Source of the DNA: Silvimonas amylolytica
Lineage (GTDB): Bacteria; Pseudomonadota; Gammaproteobacteria; Burkholderiales; Chitinibacteraceae
DNA: 64,000 nucleotides
Assembly: GCF_014645555.1 (NCBI RefSeq)
Contig: NZ_BMLY01000005.1
Span: 62,001 to 126,000 of the forward strand
Direction: 5' to 3'
Position 1 is the first letter of the stretch, and the number at the start of each line of letters is the position of its first letter. Below, one piece after another: positions 7,943 through 16,873 of the stretch. Below the pieces are notes generated by a model. It was given only the letters and a program-made list of their open reading frames with translations, was not told the DNA's origin and did no database searches. The position numbers and the translations under genes are program-made.

Positions 7943-8911
7943 ATGACCGCCATGCTTCCCACCTTCCAGGATGTGCGCGCCGCTGCTGATCGTATCGCCG
8001 GGCATGCACATCGCACACCCGTGTTGACCTCGCGCACGCTGAATGACGAACTGGGCGCGGAGGTTTTTTTCAAGTGCGAAAACTTTCAGCGTATGGGCGC
8101 GTTCAAGTTTCGGGGTGCATTCAACGCGTTGTCCCGCTTTGACGCCGACCAGCGCCGGCGTGGGGTGATTGCGTTTTCCTCTGGTAATCATGCCCAGGCC
8201 ATTGCCGTCGCAGCGCGGTTGCTGGGCATGCCTGCCACTATTCTGATGCCGCAGGATGCGCCGGTAGCCAAGGTGGCCGCAACGCAGGGCTACGGCGGCA
8301 AAGTGGTTTTTTTTGATCGTTACCGGGATGACCGCGAGGCGCTGGGCCGCAGCCTGGCCGAGCGTGAAGGGCTGACACTGATTCCGCCGTTTGATCACCC
8401 GGACATTATTGCCGGGCAAGGTACGGCTGCGCTGGAGCTGTTTGAAGAGACCGGGCCGCTCGATGCGCTGTTTGTACCTTTGGGCGGCGGCGGTTTGTTG
8501 GCGGGCACCGCGCTAACGACGCGTGCGCAAGCGCCATCATGCCGACTTTATGGCGTAGAACCCGAGGCCGGTAACGATGGACAACAGTCATTCAGAACCG
8601 GGCAGATTGTGCGCATTGCCACGCCCAAAACCATCGCTGACGGTGCGCAGACGGGTTATCTGGGGGCGCTGAACTTTCCGATCATCCGCGACCAGGTCAA
8701 TGACATCCTCACTGTGACAGATACCCAACTGGTCGATTGCATGCGCTTTGCCGCCAGCCGTATGAAACTCGTGATCGAACCCACGGGCTGCCTGGGCTTT
8801 GCGGGCGCACGCGCCATGGGGCGCCAGCTGGAGGGGCAGCGGGTGGGGGTCATTGTCAGTGGCGGGAACGTGGATCTGGCTGATCTGGCCCGGTATTTCG
8901 CCCTGACGTGA
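7943..8911 (+). CDS. PLP-dependent threonine/serine ammonia-lyase family protein
   Basis: A 322-residue fold-type II PLP enzyme that would deaminate or racemise a hydroxy-amino acid (threonine, serine or hydroxyaspartate). The catalytic lysine motif is FKCENFQRMGAFKFRGAFNA (Schiff-base Lys in KFRG). The phosphate-binding glycine loop is PLGGGGLLAG, the substrate loop is FSSGNHAQAIA, and the C-terminal IVSGGNVDL is typical of the catabolic/serine-racemase-like branch. There is no C-terminal ACT regulatory domain, so it is not the feedback-inhibited biosynthetic IlvA. A GGAG ribosome site precedes the ATG. Confidence 0.88.
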   Translation: MTAMLPTFQDVRAAADRIAGHAHRTPVLTSRTLNDELGAEVFFKCENFQRMGAFKFRGAFNALSRFDADQRRRGVIAFSSGNHAQAIAVAARLLGMPATILMPQDAPVAKVAATQGYGGKVVFFDRYRDDREALGRSLAEREGLTLIPPFDHPDIIAGQGTAALELFEETGPLDALFVPLGGGGLLAGTALTTRAQAPSCRLYGVEPEAGNDGQQSFRTGQIVRIATPKTIADGAQTGYLGALNFPIIRDQVNDILTVTDTQLVDCMRFAASRMKLVIEPTGCLGFAGARAMGRQLEGQRVGVIVSGGNVDLADLARYFALT

Positions 8912-8953
8912 GGTTTATGACCAGCGCGTGAATTATCTGTTTCAGAAAGTTAT

Positions 8954-8971
8954 GCGTCATATTTGAGTCAT
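8954..8971 (+). promoter_or_regulatory. Pho-box-like site upstream of the purple acid phosphatase
   Basis: GCGTCATATTTGAGTCAT has two GTCAT direct repeats 11 bp apart, the spacing of a PhoB box (CTGTCAT-N4-CTGTCAT). A -10-like TACCAT follows 11 bp later at 8983. This suggests induction by phosphate starvation; no phoBR genes are in the window. Confidence 0.55.
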
Positions 8972-9074
8972 GTTTCCGAGACTACCATGCGCCGCAGAAC
9001 CGTCGTCAGAACGGTTTTCAGGCCCGGCGCAGGCCCGTACGCCGGCATCTACTTTTTAGCCCGGAAACTATGAC

Positions 9075-10784
9075 ATGTCTGACAAACCTTTAGTGGATGA
9101 GGCATCCAGGCAAGCTGCGCCGGCTGTGACGCGACGCGGTTTTTTGAAGCTGGCAGGGGTCTCTGGTGTGGCCACGGCGACGGGGGGACTCGTGCTCGCC
9201 GGCAAGGCTACCGCCGCAGCACCGGATGGTACGCCCGAGCAAATTCACCTGACCTGGGGGAATGATCCCTGTTGCGAGGTCGTGATCTCCTGGGCTTCCC
9301 TGGCTGCAGCGGTTAATCCACGCGTTCACGTGGCAGGGGGAAACCACGCCCGCACTAGCGTACATGCTGTACAGCGTACCTATACCGACGGGCTGAACGG
9401 TGAGGTGGTTTTCACCTATCACGCCCGCTTGCATGATCTGCGTCCGGGCACGACTTATCAGTATGAAGTGACTGCCGATAACGACAGCAACGCAACACGG
9501 CCCTTTGCGGCCAGTTTCAGCACTGCACCGCGCGGCCGCGCGCCATTCCGGTTTACCAGCTACGGTGATCTGGCCACACCCAACACCAACTGGGTGTTGT
9601 CCTCACCACAGAGCAAATTCGCGGTCCAGGCGGTTGAGCGCTTTGCGCCGCTGTTCCATTTGCTGAACGGTGATTTGTGTTATGCCAACCTGAATCCGAC
9701 GCACCAGCCGGAAGTCTGGCGTGACTTTGGCAATAACAATCAGACCTCCGCCGCGCTACGCCCGTGGATGCCATGTCCTGGCAATCACGAGGTAGAGTTT
9801 CATAACGGCCAGCAGGGTTTTGATTCGTATCTGACGCGCTACTCGCTGCCGGATAACGGCACCCGTTTTCCGGGGCGCTGGTATAGCTTCAAGGTCAGTT
9901 CAGTGCTGTTTGTGTCGCTGGATGCGGACGACGTGGTGCTGCAAGATGGCGCCGCTTTCGTGGCCGGCCCCGCCGCGCTGGTCCCTGCGGCCAGTACGGG
10001 TAACCCACCTGTCGAACCGGGTACCTCGTTTTACATCAACGGTTACAGCAACGGTGAGCAGACGCGCTGGCTGGAACACACCCTGCGTGCCGCAGAACAT
10101 GATCCGGATATCGACTGGATTGTGGTGCAGATGCACCAGGATGCACTGAGTTCTTCCAAAGGCGGTAACGGTTCTGACAAGGGCTTGCGCGCAGAATGGC
10201 TGCCCCTGTTTGATCGCTACGGCGTGGACCTGGTGTTGTGCGGTCATGATCACGATTACGAACGCAGCTTCCCGGTGCGGGGTTGCAATCATAACGTGGG
10301 TACCGATGCCGTCACAGGGCAGACGGTCGATACGCTGCAACCCAAGCCGGTCCCGCATGCGCAAACAGGCGGTAGTACGTTTGACACTAGTCACGGCACC
10401 ATTCACCTGATTCTGGGCGGCGGTGGTACCAGTTCGCCAGCTGATAACTATGGGCTGGATGCAGGAACCGGTAGTCCGCAAGCAAAGGTCATTACGAGGC
10501 CCAATCGTCCGGTTCCTGGCGCCACGGCGGGTACTTACGTCCGGCTTCCTGCAGATGCCCTGGAAGATGCGATCTGGTCGGCACAGCGTGATACCGGTAC
10601 TGGCTACGGCATTGCCGTGTTTGATCATGATCCCGGTCAGCCCGGCGGCAAGACGACGTTGACCATGAACTATTATCACGCAGCCGGCGCAGATCAGACT
10701 GCGAATGCCGAGTACTCGCTGTTCGAAACAATTGTGCTTTCGAAGGATCGCCAGCGAGACGGGCACGGCCATCATCACGATTGA
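9075..10784 (+). CDS. Tat-exported purple acid phosphatase-like metallophosphoesterase
   Basis: A 569-residue protein. Residues 19-50 form a twin-arginine signal (TRRGFLKLAG plus a hydrophobic stretch). A fibronectin-III-like N domain follows (TWGNDPCCEVVISWASL ... LRPGTTYQYEVTAD). The metallophosphatase domain shows the usual order: TSYGDLATPN, LLNGDLCYAN, CPGNHEVEFH, VVQMHQDAL and LVLCGHDHDYERSFPV. These supply Asp, Asn and His ligands for a dinuclear metal centre. It would release phosphate from organic esters in the periplasm. The upstream Pho-box-like site fits a scavenging role. Substrate range is not visible. Confidence 0.9.
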   Translation: MSDKPLVDEASRQAAPAVTRRGFLKLAGVSGVATATGGLVLAGKATAAAPDGTPEQIHLTWGNDPCCEVVISWASLAAAVNPRVHVAGGNHARTSVHAVQRTYTDGLNGEVVFTYHARLHDLRPGTTYQYEVTADNDSNATRPFAASFSTAPRGRAPFRFTSYGDLATPNTNWVLSSPQSKFAVQAVERFAPLFHLLNGDLCYANLNPTHQPEVWRDFGNNNQTSAALRPWMPCPGNHEVEFHNGQQGFDSYLTRYSLPDNGTRFPGRWYSFKVSSVLFVSLDADDVVLQDGAAFVAGPAALVPAASTGNPPVEPGTSFYINGYSNGEQTRWLEHTLRAAEHDPDIDWIVVQMHQDALSSSKGGNGSDKGLRAEWLPLFDRYGVDLVLCGHDHDYERSFPVRGCNHNVGTDAVTGQTVDTLQPKPVPHAQTGGSTFDTSHGTIHLILGGGGTSSPADNYGLDAGTGSPQAKVITRPNRPVPGATAGTYVRLPADALEDAIWSAQRDTGTGYGIAVFDHDPGQPGGKTTLTMNYYHAAGADQTANAEYSLFETIVLSKDRQRDGHGHHHD

Positions 10785-10804
10785 AAATGACCTGCTTGAC
10801 GCCG

Positions 10805-10833
10805 CGGCCAGGCCGTTTCGGCTGGCCGTTTTT
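10805..10833. terminator. Terminator after the acid phosphatase
   Basis: CGGCCA pairs with TGGCCG, with an inner GCCG-TTT-CGGC stem, then five T's. Confidence 0.8.
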
Positions 10834-10847
10834 CATGGGGCCGCAAG

Positions 10848-11180
10848 TTAATGCAGGGCACCCAGAATTTTCAACCCCGTCCCTGCACCCTCTAGTTGCG
10901 GTGCGTCGTCCATGAGCGCCACTCTGGTCACAGCGGACAATTGCCAGGCCTTGATCAGCGCTGCCAGTTGTTCGGGCTGGCAGTAAAAGCGGATCTCGCC
11001 ACTTTTGTCGGTCGCGGTATTGTAGTGCGCGCTAAACAGCACTGTGCCCTGGACGGCACTTTGCACTTTGTCGGCCCAACCAAGGCCAAGGTGGCGCATG
11101 TGACCGCGAATGGCAAAGGCGCTGCACAAGAGAAACAGCGGCTTATGGCTGACGGGGTCGGGAATCTGGTAGATGTTCAT
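10848..11180 (-). CDS. Hypothetical protein, 110 residues
   Basis: An unrecognised small cytoplasmic protein without a signal peptide or membrane segment. I chose the ATG at 11180 because GGAG lies about 10 bp upstream; the frame could extend to 11306 but that part has poor protein character. It contains a mixed alpha/beta pattern (TVLFSAHYN, EIRFYCQPEQLAALIKAWQL, VTRVALMDDAP). It converges with the phosphatase gene across a shared hairpin. No function can be assigned. Confidence 0.6.
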   Translation of the reverse strand: MNIYQIPDPVSHKPLFLLCSAFAIRGHMRHLGLGWADKVQSAVQGTVLFSAHYNTATDKSGEIRFYCQPEQLAALIKAWQLSAVTRVALMDDAPQLEGAGTGLKILGALH

Positions 11181-11389
11181 GGCGGATACTCCATGCAATC
11201 CGGTCGTTGCGACGCGTTTTGCGCCGTTGTGACCAGTATCCGCAAGCGATGGGTATCGTGCTGCCTGCCAGGTTCTGTTTGTGCTGTCAGCGAGGGCGAT
11301 CGCCATTGTGGGTCATGTGCTGATTGGCAGGCTGCAGCGCTGGCATGCCATGTAGGAAAAATCCTGCGTGATGGACTCAACGCGCGGCA

Positions 11390-11908
11390 CTACAGTTTGC
11401 GAAGCATGTCCAGATCATCGACATCCCGTCGCAACTGATCTTGCAACAAGCGGGTGACGTCTGCCGCGTGGTTGCCCCTGTCCAGTTCAAACTGGCCTTC
11501 ACGAATCAGCACAATTTTCATGGCGGCCTGATCCACCACGCTGGCAAAACTCAGATGTTCATCCCCAATCTGCAACGGCACTGCCCGCTGGCGGATTTCA
11601 TCATAGTTCTGACCTTCACGGATGGTGAACAACCGATATAGATACGGGCGTTGCTGCGGCACATTCAGTGTGCCACCAAAACGTGCCATCTGCGCCATGA
11701 AGGCAGCGGTTTTCTCTGGTGGTACAGAAAACGCTTCGACCAGCTTTTTCAGATTTTCTTCCCGTTGATCAATCAACAGGTTCAAGTCCTGGGCCTGGCG
11801 TTGCATGCCCAATAGCTGCATGGCCTTGCTGCCAACCAGCACAAATGAAACGTGGTACCGCAATAGCTGGGAGAGTAGATCGCGTTCTATGCGGGAGAGC
11901 GTGAACAT
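11390..11908 (-). CDS. Putative nucleotidyltransferase-fold protein
   Basis: A 172-residue protein. The N-terminal part (VSFVLVGSKAMQLLGMQRQA then QDLNLLID) resembles the G-S/G-x-A...D-x-D core of minimal nucleotidyltransferases, such as AbiEii-type toxins and MNT domains. However, the usual D-x-D is replaced by D-L-N, so the metal site may be degenerate. The C-terminal half is helical (HLSFASVVDQAAMKIVLIRE). No antitoxin-like partner gene is adjacent. The assignment rests on motif shape only. Confidence 0.45.
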   Translation of the reverse strand: MFTLSRIERDLLSQLLRYHVSFVLVGSKAMQLLGMQRQAQDLNLLIDQREENLKKLVEAFSVPPEKTAAFMAQMARFGGTLNVPQQRPYLYRLFTIREGQNYDEIRQRAVPLQIGDEHLSFASVVDQAAMKIVLIREGQFELDRGNHAADVTRLLQDQLRRDVDDLDMLRKL

Positions 11909-12468
11909 GGCCGGTTACCTGAGGACCACAAGGGTTTGAAATCCATCTTAGGACAGCAGCATGACGGCGTCAGCTTTGCCAGGCAAAGGTTGAATCAGAT
12001 GTTGTCATTTGGAAAGTTGATAACTTTCTTTAACATTACACAGCAAACCCGCATGGATGCTGGTTGTAAGTTGGGGTTGGTGTTCCTGACTGTCCGGAAA
12101 TTGGGCGAAAATGTGAAACACTTACGATTGTAGCCATCCCTTGAAATGCCTGGTCATGTACCGTTCAATAAACAGGAATTACTTATAAAGCAATGAAATA
12201 CAATGGTTTTATTATATTCTTCAGGCCTTTGTGCAGGCTGCTTTCAGCGGCAGATGGCGCCCGTGTTTATCATGCAATGCAACAGGACTTCAGGCGTTGG
12301 AGTATCGCAGTCTGTAGGTTGCTACTTACGTTGTTGAGCTGCCGTTTGTCGTTTTTGTGATTCTTTTTCTTACCAAAAAAGACAGAAAGTATTGTTTTTG
12401 TCTACAGCAAGAGTTAGCTTAGGGGCGTCAGATTCAATAACAGCAGTCAGTTCGTTTGGGGGGGTAGC
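11909..12468. other. Gene-less AT-rich stretch before the second PEP-CTERM gene
   Basis: About 560 bp without a supportable gene, AT-rich between about 12150 and 12430. It should contain promoter elements for the PEP-CTERM gene. I checked for GG-N10-GC sigma-54 sites and found none with correct spacing. Confidence 0.45.
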
Positions 12469-13107
12469 ATGAACATCAAAATGAAGGCGGCGGGCCTTGC
12501 CGTCATGTTGGCGATGAGCGCGGCGGCGCAAGCCCGACATTATGATTTCGGGCACTTGATCGCGGGCGACGGGCCCTCGTTTGCTGATTTTGCCAGTTTG
12601 AAAATTACGCAAAGCAACACGTCAACGTGGTTGTTCTCATTGACGCTGGATCAAGACTTCACTTCCTTGTTTGGCAGCGGCGCATTTATCGGCTCCATGG
12701 CGATTGATCTGGGTGGTCCGTTTACGCATGAACTGGTCAGTGGCGTCAGTGGCACCGGCCCGTGGACGCCTTCGGTGACCCGCGCAAATGGGGGTGGCCC
12801 CAGCGGCATCTATGACTTCCGGTTCAACTTTGGCGGCGGTTCCAACAAGTTCAAGGTGGGGGATACAGTGAGTTGGGCGGTGACGTTTGAGGGCATAGGC
12901 AACAAGCTGATTGTGCCGGACGTGTTTGCCAACTCATTCGCCCTTCATGTCCAGAACACCAAGTACTGTGACGACAGCGCCTGGTACGCCAGTTTTCCGG
13001 TAACCCCGGTGCCGGAGCCTGAGACATGGGCACTCCTCGGTCTGGGTCTGACTGCGGTCACGGCAAGCCGCTGGCGCGCCATGCGCAAGGATCGCAAAGC
13101 AGTTTGA
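12469..13107 (+). CDS. PEP-CTERM sorting domain protein, FxDxA type
   Basis: A 212-residue exported protein. The signal peptide is MNIKMKAAGLAVMLAMSAAA then QA. The mature part begins with HYDFGHLIAGDGPSFADFAS and includes TWLFSLTLDQDFTSLFGSGA and SMAIDLGG, resembling the small beta-rich PEP-CTERM family with an FxDxA motif. The tail TPVPEPETWALLGLG, a hydrophobic run and RWRAMRKDRK form the exosortase signal. It shares the PVPEPETWALLGLG core exactly with the 5.7-kb PEP-CTERM protein. It lies alone between AT-rich regions. Its role is likely in the surface or matrix. Confidence 0.85.
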   Translation: MNIKMKAAGLAVMLAMSAAAQARHYDFGHLIAGDGPSFADFASLKITQSNTSTWLFSLTLDQDFTSLFGSGAFIGSMAIDLGGPFTHELVSGVSGTGPWTPSVTRANGGGPSGIYDFRFNFGGGSNKFKVGDTVSWAVTFEGIGNKLIVPDVFANSFALHVQNTKYCDDSAWYASFPVTPVPEPETWALLGLGLTAVTASRWRAMRKDRKAV

Positions 13108-13164
13108 CGTTACCGGCTCGGCTATGATGGGGTGTTCTTGAACCACAACACCAGGACACCCCTT

Positions 13165-13593
13165 ATGCATACCAGTGCGCGTAATCAGTTTGCCGGTACC
13201 GTCACCGCCATGACCCAAGGCGCGGTGAACGATGAAATCGAGATAACCCTGCCTGGTGGCGAAGTCATCGTCGCCGTCATTACCCGTCACAGCACCCAAT
13301 CCCTTGGCCTGAAAACCGGCAGTCCGGCGCTCGCGCTGATCAAGGCGTCCTGGATTATCCTGGCGCGGTCTGAATCAGGCATTCGCCTGTCCACCCGCAA
13401 CCGCCTGGAAGGCACGGTGAAGGCCGTCAAGCCTGGTGCCGTCAATGCCGAAGTCGAAATCACGCTCAAAGGCGGCAGTACACTGGCAGCGATTGTGACC
13501 ATGGAAAGCGTCAGCGGGCTGGGGCTGGTTGTGGGCCAACCGGCGGTGGCTTTCTTCAAGGCGTCCCAAGTGGTGGTTGGTGTGACCGGTTGA
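13165..13593 (+). CDS. Tandem TOBE/Mop-domain molybdate-binding protein
   Basis: A 142-residue cytoplasmic protein made of two about 70-residue Mop (TOBE) domains. Domain 1 is ARNQFAGTVTAMTQGAVNDE ... GSPALALIKASWIILA. Domain 2 is TRNRLEGTVKAVKPGAVNAE ... GQPAVAFFKASQVVVGV. Both keep the SARN/STRN-R/Q-F/L-x-GTV start and the IKAS/FKAS end that bind oxyanions in molbindins. It probably stores or buffers molybdate or tungstate. ATG 13165 follows CCAGGA; a start at 13132 is less likely. No molybdate transporter or cofactor gene lies nearby. Confidence 0.85.
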   Translation: MHTSARNQFAGTVTAMTQGAVNDEIEITLPGGEVIVAVITRHSTQSLGLKTGSPALALIKASWIILARSESGIRLSTRNRLEGTVKAVKPGAVNAEVEITLKGGSTLAAIVTMESVSGLGLVVGQPAVAFFKASQVVVGVTG

Positions 13594-13602
13594 TTTGTCT
13601 GA

Positions 13603-13620
13603 CCTGCCATTTCTGGCAGG
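13603..13620. other. Hairpin after the Mop gene
   Basis: CCTGCCA pairs with TGGCAGG across TTTC. There is no T-run, so it is a weak terminator at best. Confidence 0.4.
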
Positions 13621-13706
13621 ACTCGCCTGGGTGATTGCATCCGCCCTGCCGGTCTTGTTTAGGTCTAAAAACAAGATATCAGGTCCAACTCTCGTGGCAG
13701 GGTGTC

Positions 13707-15965
13707 ATGTTCTCTCTGGTGCGATGGTTGCCGCAGCGGGTGGGCACGCGCTTGCTTGCTGTGGTGATCTTTGCAATTGGTGCTTCTTTGGCGCTTGCGT
13801 TGCTGGCGGCGTGGCTGGTGTATCGCGACGCGCAAAATGCATCGCGCGTGCTGGCGCAACAAGCGGCAGAAAATCTGGTGGTCCAGGTCGCAGCGCAATT
13901 TGGCGAAGACGATGATCTGGACCCGCCGCGCCCGTTTGAGCGCTACAACCTGCAGCGCACGCTGGACTACGCCCATCAAGCCAAGGGGCGCGATATCCGG
14001 GTCTTTAATCTCAACGAACGCATTGTGGTCGATACCGACCACGAAGACATTGGCACGCCTGTGCCGACGGCGTGGCATGGATATATTTCGGCCGCCATGC
14101 GCGATGGTGCACCGGTGTTTTTTTCCGGGCGCATTGCGGCAGCAGGTGATGTGCGGCAACTCTTCATTACGCCATTGCATAACCGTACAGGCCGGCTGGT
14201 GGGCGGCCTGGCGATGGATTACACCCACCTGGCTGATGAACTCACCGGTACGGCGCGCAAAACCCTGTTGATTCTCTCCGCCGCTGGCGCGTTTGTACTG
14301 GCACTGACACTTTTGTTCGGTCTTGCCACCGTGCGGCCCATCGCGCTGGCGGTGCGCCGTTTGCATGGCGCAACCCGGGCGCTGGCTGCAGGACGGCCGC
14401 TGCGGCCAGTGGCAATTGAGGGGCATGATGAGTTTGCCGGGTTGGCACGTGCATTTGATGATATGAGCACGCAACTCACCCGCTCGCGCATGACGCTGGA
14501 AGAAGAAGTCGCCGAACGTCGCGCAGCGCAGATCGCGCTGGAAGAGGCCAACGCCCGGCTGGAGGAGCGCGTAACAGAGCGCACGGCGGCGCTGCAATCG
14601 GCCAACCGGCAGCTGGAAATCGAACTGGCCAATGGCAAGGAAATGGCGCGTCAGCTAGAGCAACTGGCCCGGTTTGATTCGCTGACCGGCCTGCCTAATC
14701 GCGCCATGTTTCTGGCCTGCCTGGATGTCGCGGTCAAACGTGCCATCCGTATGGGCACATTGGGCGCGCTGATGTTTATTGATCTGGATCGTTTCAAATC
14801 CATTAATGATTCGCTAGGTCATGCCACGGGCGATCAGGTCCTGCGGCAGGCCGCACAACGGCTCTCTGGCACCTTGCGCAGTTGTGACATGGTGTCGCGC
14901 ATTGGTGGCGATGAGTTCACAGTTATTCTGGAAGAACTGGGTGGCGAGAACGCCGCCCGTGCGGTAGCCGGCAAGGTGGTTGCTGCGTTCCTGGCACCAT
15001 TCAATATCGATGGCAAAGAGCTGTTTTTGTCATCCAGCGTCGGGCTGGCGCTATTCCCCAAAGACAGCGCCGAGCCGGGCGAACTGATGAAGCAAGCCGA
15101 CTTTGCCATGTACGAAGCCAAAACTGGCGGCCGTAATCGTTTTGCGCTGCATTCTGAACATATGGCGCAAGAAGCTAACCAGCGTCTGGTGATGGAAACT
15201 GCCTTGCGGCACGCCATGGAGCGCAACGAGTTTTATCTCGCGTACCAGATCCGGGTGTCTGCAACTGATGGCACCCCGACCGGCACTGAAGCGCTCTTGC
15301 GCTGGCGTAGCCCCGAACTGGGTGATATCACCCCGGCGGAGTTCATTCCTGTCGCTGAGCACAGCGGACAAATCATCGAGATCGGCCGGTGGGTGCTGCA
15401 ACAGGCTTGTCGTCAGCACAGCATCTGGCGTGCGCAGGGGCTGCAACCTGGTTTGATGGCGGTGAATATCTCCGTCGTCCAGTTCAGGCAGGCGGGTTTT
15501 GTTGAGCAGGTCGCCGCCATTCTGGCTGAAACCGGCATGAAGGCGCACGACCTGGAACTGGAACTCACTGAAAGCATGCTGATGGCCAACCCCGAAAATG
15601 CGGTGATGATGATGCATGCCCTGCGAGCACTGGGGGTAGGGCTGGCGATCGATGATTTTGGCACCGGTTATTCCAGCCTTAGCTATCTGAAGCGTTTCCC
15701 GGCCTCACGGATCAAGATCGACCAGAGTTTCGTGCGCGATATCGACATCAACCAGGAAGATGCCGCCATTGCCGCTGCCATCGTCGCGCTTGCCCGCAGC
15801 CTGAATATTGAAGTCACCGCCGAAGGCATAGAAACTGATGAGCAACTGGCGCATCTGAACCGGCTGGATTGTGCTGACTACCAGGGCTATTACTTTGCGC
15901 AACCGCTCACCGCAGAGGATATCCGGTTTGCACTTGATGCCACGCTGGTGGTGCAACCGGGTTAA
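13707..15965 (+). CDS. Membrane sensor with HAMP, GGDEF and EAL domains
   Basis: A 752-residue c-di-GMP enzyme. One membrane segment near residues 16-40, a periplasmic sensor of about 150 residues and a second segment near 190-212 lead to a HAMP domain (VRPIALAVRRLHGATRALAA). A coiled coil follows (TLEEEVAERRAAQIALEEAN). The cyclase domain carries intact GGDEF at residue 400, with the inhibitory-site motif R-S-C-D five residues upstream. The EAL domain starts with EALLRW at residue 528 and keeps DDFGTG (about 648). Both activities look competent. The ATG at 13707 was chosen over an upstream start because it begins the membrane-proximal MFSLVRWLP. Confidence 0.92.
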   Translation: MFSLVRWLPQRVGTRLLAVVIFAIGASLALALLAAWLVYRDAQNASRVLAQQAAENLVVQVAAQFGEDDDLDPPRPFERYNLQRTLDYAHQAKGRDIRVFNLNERIVVDTDHEDIGTPVPTAWHGYISAAMRDGAPVFFSGRIAAAGDVRQLFITPLHNRTGRLVGGLAMDYTHLADELTGTARKTLLILSAAGAFVLALTLLFGLATVRPIALAVRRLHGATRALAAGRPLRPVAIEGHDEFAGLARAFDDMSTQLTRSRMTLEEEVAERRAAQIALEEANARLEERVTERTAALQSANRQLEIELANGKEMARQLEQLARFDSLTGLPNRAMFLACLDVAVKRAIRMGTLGALMFIDLDRFKSINDSLGHATGDQVLRQAAQRLSGTLRSCDMVSRIGGDEFTVILEELGGENAARAVAGKVVAAFLAPFNIDGKELFLSSSVGLALFPKDSAEPGELMKQADFAMYEAKTGGRNRFALHSEHMAQEANQRLVMETALRHAMERNEFYLAYQIRVSATDGTPTGTEALLRWRSPELGDITPAEFIPVAEHSGQIIEIGRWVLQQACRQHSIWRAQGLQPGLMAVNISVVQFRQAGFVEQVAAILAETGMKAHDLELELTESMLMANPENAVMMMHALRALGVGLAIDDFGTGYSSLSYLKRFPASRIKIDQSFVRDIDINQEDAAIAAAIVALARSLNIEVTAEGIETDEQLAHLNRLDCADYQGYYFAQPLTAEDIRFALDATLVVQPG

Positions 15966-15976
15966 TCCTCTCTCTA

Positions 15977-16774
15977 TCACTGTACGAAATTGCGGATCAG
16001 GCTGGCGACCTGTGGCGCGTTGGTCAGTTGGGGCAGGTGTCCGTGCACGGTCATGACGTGGAGTCGCGCAGCATACATGGCCTGTTCCATCCAGCGGCCC
16101 ACACTGACCGGAGCGATCGGGTCATCGGAACACTGAATGATCAGCGAGGGGTGTGCGAATCCGCGGACTTTATCCCGCAGGTCCGACAAGAAAATGGCGT
16201 GCGCAAAATGGCGGGCCAGGGTTGGGTCCAGTGCAAACAGCCGGTGACGCATTTCCGTGTTGATCGGCCCTGCGGATTCTTCCAGCGACGCAATCTGCGC
16301 CAGCTGTACGGCCCACGCCTCGTAGTTGAGATCCATGGCGGTCAGCATCTCATCAATGGTTGAGCGCTCAAAACCGCCGACGTACTGATCTTCCGGATGG
16401 TTGATATAACACGGAGAGGGGGCCAGCATGACCATGCGCTCGATCCGCCGTGGTGCCAGCGCGCAGGCCAGCAGGCCGATCATGCCACTGACCGAATGGC
16501 CAACGTACACCACGTTCCACAGATCCAGCGCTTCAAGCACGGCAACGACATCTTCGGCATAGCCATCCAGGGTGGCGTGCCGCTCGGTATCAAACGCATC
16601 TGCCATGCCATGCCCGGCATGATCAAACAGCACTAGCCGGTAGCGGTGAGCCAGCTCCGGCACGACCCGCCGCCAGATCGTCTGATCACAGGCAAATCCG
16701 TGGGCCAGTACCAGGGTGACCGGGCCATCTCCCACCATTTGCACGTGGTGGCGCTGCAAGACAGAAGCAGGCAT
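15977..16774 (-). CDS. RsbQ/KAI2-like alpha/beta hydrolase
   Basis: A 265-residue hydrolase of the RsbQ/D14/KAI2 branch. It shows VLAHGFACDQTIWRRVVPEL (oxyanion region), the nucleophile motif GHSVSGMIGLLA, the branch-specific SPCYINHPEDQYVGGFE, the acid region (CSDDPIAPVSVG) and the catalytic histidine in HGHLPQLT. In Bacillus, RsbQ works with the PAS-phosphatase RsbP in stress signalling; no RsbP is adjacent here. The gene converges with the GGDEF-EAL gene (11 bp apart). The natural ligand is unknown. ATG 16774 (MPASVLQ) was preferred over 16849. Confidence 0.85.
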   Translation of the reverse strand: MPASVLQRHHVQMVGDGPVTLVLAHGFACDQTIWRRVVPELAHRYRLVLFDHAGHGMADAFDTERHATLDGYAEDVVAVLEALDLWNVVYVGHSVSGMIGLLACALAPRRIERMVMLAPSPCYINHPEDQYVGGFERSTIDEMLTAMDLNYEAWAVQLAQIASLEESAGPINTEMRHRLFALDPTLARHFAHAIFLSDLRDKVRGFAHPSLIIQCSDDPIAPVSVGRWMEQAMYAARLHVMTVHGHLPQLTNAPQVASLIRNFVQ

Positions 16775-16873
16775 TTCTGCGACCTTTGGCGATGAACACG
16801 GTTCACCATAGGATGATGCATCGCGCTTCGCACTTGGCAGAAACGGCAATGCGTGCGGGCGCCGTCACCGCGA

